Shown here one piece after another: positions 61,149 to 64,000 of a DNA stretch of 64,000 nt. Position numbers and translations under genes: made by a program. A model generated the notes under the pieces. That model was not told the origin of the DNA, searched no databases, and was given only the letters and a program-made list of their open reading frames with translations. Positions within the stretch are counted from its first letter, which is position 1; the number at the start of each line of letters is the position of its first letter. The stretch is from positions 1 through 64,000 of the forward strand of contig CAJJWN010000005.1 of assembly GCA_905196835.1 (NCBI GenBank), given 5' to 3'. This stretch comes from an uncultured Prevotella sp. Lineage in GTDB: Bacteria > Bacteroidota > Bacteroidia > Bacteroidales > Bacteroidaceae.

Positions 61149-63143
61149 ATGTATAGCAAAGACGAACTGTTATCTAAAAATGTCGCCGAACTTGAAAGTA
61201 TTGCCGAAGAATTAGGTGTAAAGGTCAAGTCTGGTGACAATCAGGAAGATATTATTTATTCTATTCTTGACAAACAGGCTGAAGTTGAGGGGAATAAAAA
61301 TCCGCTCGGAACGAAGCGCCGCCGAGTACGCATCGTCAAGAAAGACACAGACCGGGTGTATTCCGTCAACGGCAAAGAAGGAGAGAATTTTGACCTGAAA
61401 AAGAATAAGGTAGTCAACGAGGCACCGTCACTCTTTAATGACATGCCTGTTGCTACACCTGCAAAGACAAAGACGACGAGGGGTAAGGCCAAGGCAAAGG
61501 CTGAACCGCAAGTCTCGCCAGAGCAGCCGGAGGCTGCGGACAACGTGGCTGTAGAAGCGCATGAGGCATTAGAAGATACCGATATGACGCTTAAGCCTGC
61601 GGCTGGAAAAGTCCAAGACGAAGCTCAGAAAAGCGATGAACAAACCCCGGATGTACCTCCATTCATGCAGGATGAACCGTCGGCAGACACCGATGCTTTG
61701 CCTGATGTGCCTGAAGCAGGTTATTCGCCTGGTGAAGATGAGGATGATACGGAAAGCCAGTCTGACTTGTTGGCACAGCTTCAGGCGAAGGTTAATGCGC
61801 ATAACGAGTTGGCCGACGAGAAGCGTGAGGCCATTGTTTCCGGTGTATGGGAAGGAGACCCGGCTGATGGAACAGACTTTATACCTGTGGTCGATTTGCC
61901 GATAGAAGACCAAATGGCGCTTCCAAACTATGACATGTTTGACAATCCTACCGTTCCTGTGGACATGAATACCGTTGTATATACGCCACGGATGGAGCAG
62001 GAGGCGATGACGGCGTTTGATTTTGAGGATATTATAACGGCCAACGGGGTGCTTGAGATAATGCCTGACGGATACGGCTTTTTGCGCTCAAGCGATTATA
62101 ACTACCTGTCATCGCCCGATGACATATATGTTTCGATAGCGCAGATTAAGCGCTACGGACTTAAGACGGGCGATGTTATAGAGTGCCATGTGCGTCCTCC
62201 GCATGACGGGGAGAAGTATTTTCCGCTGACAACTATCGACAAAATCAACGGGCGTGACCCGGCAGAGGTGCGTGACAGAATACCATTCGACCACCTTACA
62301 CCGCTGTTCCCGGATGAGAAATTTACATTGTGCGGCGACCCGGCAACGACCAATCTCAGCACAAGGATAGTAGACTTGTTCTCGCCGATAGGCAAGGGGC
62401 AGCGTGCGCTTATCGTGGCCCAGCCCAAGACAGGTAAGACAATATTGATGAAAGATATTGCCAACGCCATAGCGGCCAACCATCCTGAAGCTTACCTGAT
62501 GATGCTGCTTATCGACGAACGACCGGAGGAAGTTACCGATATGGCACGCACGGTGAACGCCGAGGTGATAGCTTCGACTTTTGACGAACCGGCCGAGCGG
62601 CATGTGAAGATTGCCGGTATAGTGCTTGAAAAGGCAAAACGTATGGTTGAGTGCGGCCATGATGTCGTGATATTCCTCGACTCAATAACCCGTCTTGCAC
62701 GTGCATACAACACGGTTGCGCCGGCCAGCGGCAAGGTGCTTACCGGTGGTGTGGACGCTAATGCGTTGCAGAAGCCAAAGCGTTTCTTCGGTGCGGCCAG
62801 GAACATTGAGGGCGGGGGCTCGCTGACGATTGTAGCAACGGCTCTTATCGATACGGGCAGCAAGATGGACGAAGTGATATTCGAGGAGTTCAAGGGCACG
62901 GGTAACATGGAACTCCAGCTTGACCGCAACTTGAGTAACAAGAGGATATTCCCGGCGGTTAACCTTGTCGCTTCAAGCACCCGTCGTGACGATTTGCTGC
63001 AAGACAAGCTTACGCTCGACCGCATGTGGGTGCTGCGTAAGTTCATAGCCGACATGAATCCTATCGAGGCGATGAACACTATCCATGACCGAATCATGCA
63101 CACACATGACAATGACGAGTTTCTTGCAACGATGAATTCATAA
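61149..63143 (+). CDS. rho: Transcription termination factor Rho, long form
   Basis: 664 residues. A Rho N-like start ([23 protein letters not shown]) is followed by about 230 residues of low-complexity, charged, Pro/Glu-rich sequence ([35 protein letters not shown]). The cold-shock-like RNA-binding domain contains [20 protein letters not shown]. The ATPase shows Walker [16 protein letters not shown], Walker [18 protein letters not shown], the Q/R-loop region [24 protein letters not shown], and [16 protein letters not shown]. coli Rho has 419 residues; the insert is typical of Bacteroidetes. Confidence 0.96.
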   Translation: MYSKDELLSKNVAELESIAEELGVKVKSGDNQEDIIYSILDKQAEVEGNKNPLGTKRRRVRIVKKDTDRVYSVNGKEGENFDLKKNKVVNEAPSLFNDMPVATPAKTKTTRGKAKAKAEPQVSPEQPEAADNVAVEAHEALEDTDMTLKPAAGKVQDEAQKSDEQTPDVPPFMQDEPSADTDALPDVPEAGYSPGEDEDDTESQSDLLAQLQAKVNAHNELADEKREAIVSGVWEGDPADGTDFIPVVDLPIEDQMALPNYDMFDNPTVPVDMNTVVYTPRMEQEAMTAFDFEDIITANGVLEIMPDGYGFLRSSDYNYLSSPDDIYVSIAQIKRYGLKTGDVIECHVRPPHDGEKYFPLTTIDKINGRDPAEVRDRIPFDHLTPLFPDEKFTLCGDPATTNLSTRIVDLFSPIGKGQRALIVAQPKTGKTILMKDIANAIAANHPEAYLMMLLIDERPEEVTDMARTVNAEVIASTFDEPAERHVKIAGIVLEKAKRMVECGHDVVIFLDSITRLARAYNTVAPASGKVLTGGVDANALQKPKRFFGAARNIEGGGSLTIVATALIDTGSKMDEVIFEEFKGTGNMELQLDRNLSNKRIFPAVNLVASSTRRDDLLQDKLTLDRMWVLRKFIADMNPIEAMNTIHDRIMHTHDNDEFLATMNS

Positions 63144-63240
63144 GCGATTATACGCTCTTCAGAGTGCGCTTGATGCAGGTATGTATTTGTTCGCATACTT
63201 CATCTTGTGCTATTATATAATTGATAATCAATTAGTTATG

Positions 63241-63272
63241 TGGTGAAAGACGGTGCGTGCAGTCTTTCACCA
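63241..63272 (+). terminator. Hairpin terminator after rho
   Basis: TGGTGAAAGAC (63241-63251) and GTCTTTCACCA (63262-63272) are perfect 11-bp complements with a 10-nt loop followed by TTTTCATT. It begins 98 nt after the stop. Confidence 0.75.
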
Positions 63273-63475
63273 TTTTCATTAAATGGTAAGAGTTGGTCTT
63301 TTGCCATGCAAAATACGGCCTTTTGCAGCGTGATATGCTGCCTTTTGCAGTCTAATAAGCCATATATTGCAAAGCCTTGAGCAACGAGTGCCGTATCGGT
63401 TGGTTGCGTTTGGAGTAAAAGGCCGTTGTAAACAGGGCTTTTTTAGTTAATTGCTTCACATTTTGTCTTTTTTCT
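63273..63475. repeat. GGCCTTTTGC-family cluster
   Basis: Several copies in about 150 nt: GGTCTTTTGCCATGCAAAATACGGCCTTTTGCAGCG (63295-63330), GCTGCCTTTTGCAG, and AAAAGGCCGTTGTAAACAGGGCTTTTTT (63418-63445). They mix direct and inverted orientation. No gene is seen here. Confidence 0.65.
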
Positions 63476-63506
63476 TTTGCGGAATGAAAAATATCCGATA
63501 ACTTTG
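63476..63506 (+). promoter_or_regulatory. Promoter of the DUF4369-like gene
   Basis: TTTG (63476-63479), 19 nt, TAACTTTG (63499-63506): full consensus. Predicted start near 63513, a leader of about 98 nt. Confidence 0.75.
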
Positions 63507-63610
63507 CGTGAATGCGTTTTGTGAGCTGGCAGCCGTCGTTTTTCGCATGATTATCCGTCGGTTACCTGCCAAATTTTAGCGTGTAAGACTTGCCTAAATA
63601 TTGAAAGAAG

Positions 63611-64000
63611 ATGAGAAGAGTATTTGTTGTTATGCTGCTGATTGCAACGGCTCTGAACCTTACGGCGCAGAATTTTACAATCAAGGGGCGTTTTACCGAT
63701 GTCAGTAACGATACGCTGCTGATAAGTTATACCATGCGTGAGCCTGATAAGAAGACAATAGATGTTAAAGTACCCATTGATGCGGAAGGATGTTTCAGAT
63801 ACAGTTGCAACATCGGGTATGCTTATGATGCGAGTCTTACGGTGCAGTCGAACGGCAATAAGTCGTTCCTGTTCTTTGTGCCGGATGAAAGCATCGAGAT
63901 AGAAGGCCCGTCGGTTTCAGACAATTACTGGACGATTGGCGGCAGCGAGTTTTATCAAAGGTGGGACAGCGTGAGGCAGTCGATGCTGCCGCTTTTTAGA
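63611..64000 (+). CDS. DUF4369-like exported protein, partial (possible thiol-disulfide oxidoreductase)
   Basis: 130 residues are visible before the window ends in frame. Signal peptide MRRVFVVMLLIATALNLTAQ, then a beta-rich domain (NFTIKGRFTDVSNDTLLISY, IDAEGCFRYSCNIG, FLFFVPDESIEIEGPS, GSEFYQRWDSVRQSM). This is the pattern of the DUF4369 N-terminal domain that precedes TlpA-type thioredoxin domains in many Bacteroidetes proteins. The redox domain, if present, is outside the window, so the enzyme activity is not shown. Confidence 0.7.
   Translation, partial: MRRVFVVMLLIATALNLTAQNFTIKGRFTDVSNDTLLISYTMREPDKKTIDVKVPIDAEGCFRYSCNIGYAYDASLTVQSNGNKSFLFFVPDESIEIEGPSVSDNYWTIGGSEFYQRWDSVRQSMLPLFR

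Overview
The window reads as a chromosomal segment of a Bacteroidales bacterium, most likely Prevotella or a close relative. Three things support this. (1) Many intergenic regions carry the Bacteroidetes promoter pattern TTTG-N19/20-TAnnTTTG. (2) The gene content is typical of the phylum: DUF4835, DUF3078, DUF1573, DUF3127, a YidC with a large periplasmic domain, a long Rho, BspA-like leucine-rich repeats with a type IX secretion-like C-terminus, and btuB with a surface beta-propeller lipoprotein. (3) Short palindromic repeats are dispersed between genes. No rRNA or tRNA gene and no intact transposase or integrase was recognised.

Layout. 1-5.2 kb: a minus-strand vitamin B12 uptake operon (promoter, cobalamin riboswitch, btuB, btuG-like propeller, btuF-like binding lipoprotein, FecCD permease cut by the window edge). 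5.5-10.2 kb: an acidic-tailed hypothetical and an omega-amidase-like hydrolase facing divergent rarA, a 2-hydroxyacid dehydrogenase and a TRIC/UPF0126 membrane protein. 10.3-18.2 kb: a minus-strand housekeeping row (dnaN, DnaQ-like exonuclease, coaBC, DUF4835, recN, protease-like TPR protein), divergent from a DUF3127 OB-fold protein with an SSB-like tail. 18.8-24.8 kb: an accessory, AT-richer block with a 1402-residue LRR protein, a PD-(D/E)XK-like orphan and about 1 kb without genes that contains a long hairpin. 24.8-34.4 kb: MFS transporter, S9 peptidase, yidC, pyrG, DUF3078 and DUF1573 proteins. 35-38 kb: a tiny glycine-rich membrane protein and a GH9 glycosidase.

38.2-43.7 kb is the most unusual locus. 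A promoter and a strongly structured leader or ncRNA precede four exported proteins: LPP20-like, DUF4384-like, SEL1 plus caspase-fold, and transglutaminase-like. Both protease-like enzymes keep their catalytic residues. 44-53 kb: aspS, two small winged-helix-like proteins, xylB-xylA (xylose to xylulose-5-P) and manC-gmd-fcl (GDP-mannose to GDP-fucose). 53-55.2 kb: RNase G/E, an overlooked 29-residue basic ribosomal-type protein and HU. 56-64 kb: YeiH-type exporter, polysaccharide pyruvyl transferase, engB, ABC-F ATPase, rho and the start of a DUF4369-like lipoprotein or exported protein.

Three palindromic repeat families (AATTAAG-type, GGCCTTTTGC-type, GGCCGTCCAAAC-type) sit in the gaps. Several genes take their stop codon from an AATTAAG- or AAAGTGAAAA-type repeat. 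A duplicated, inverted promoter module lies at 58.35-58.52 kb. All functional assignments rest on reading motifs and context; no database search was run.
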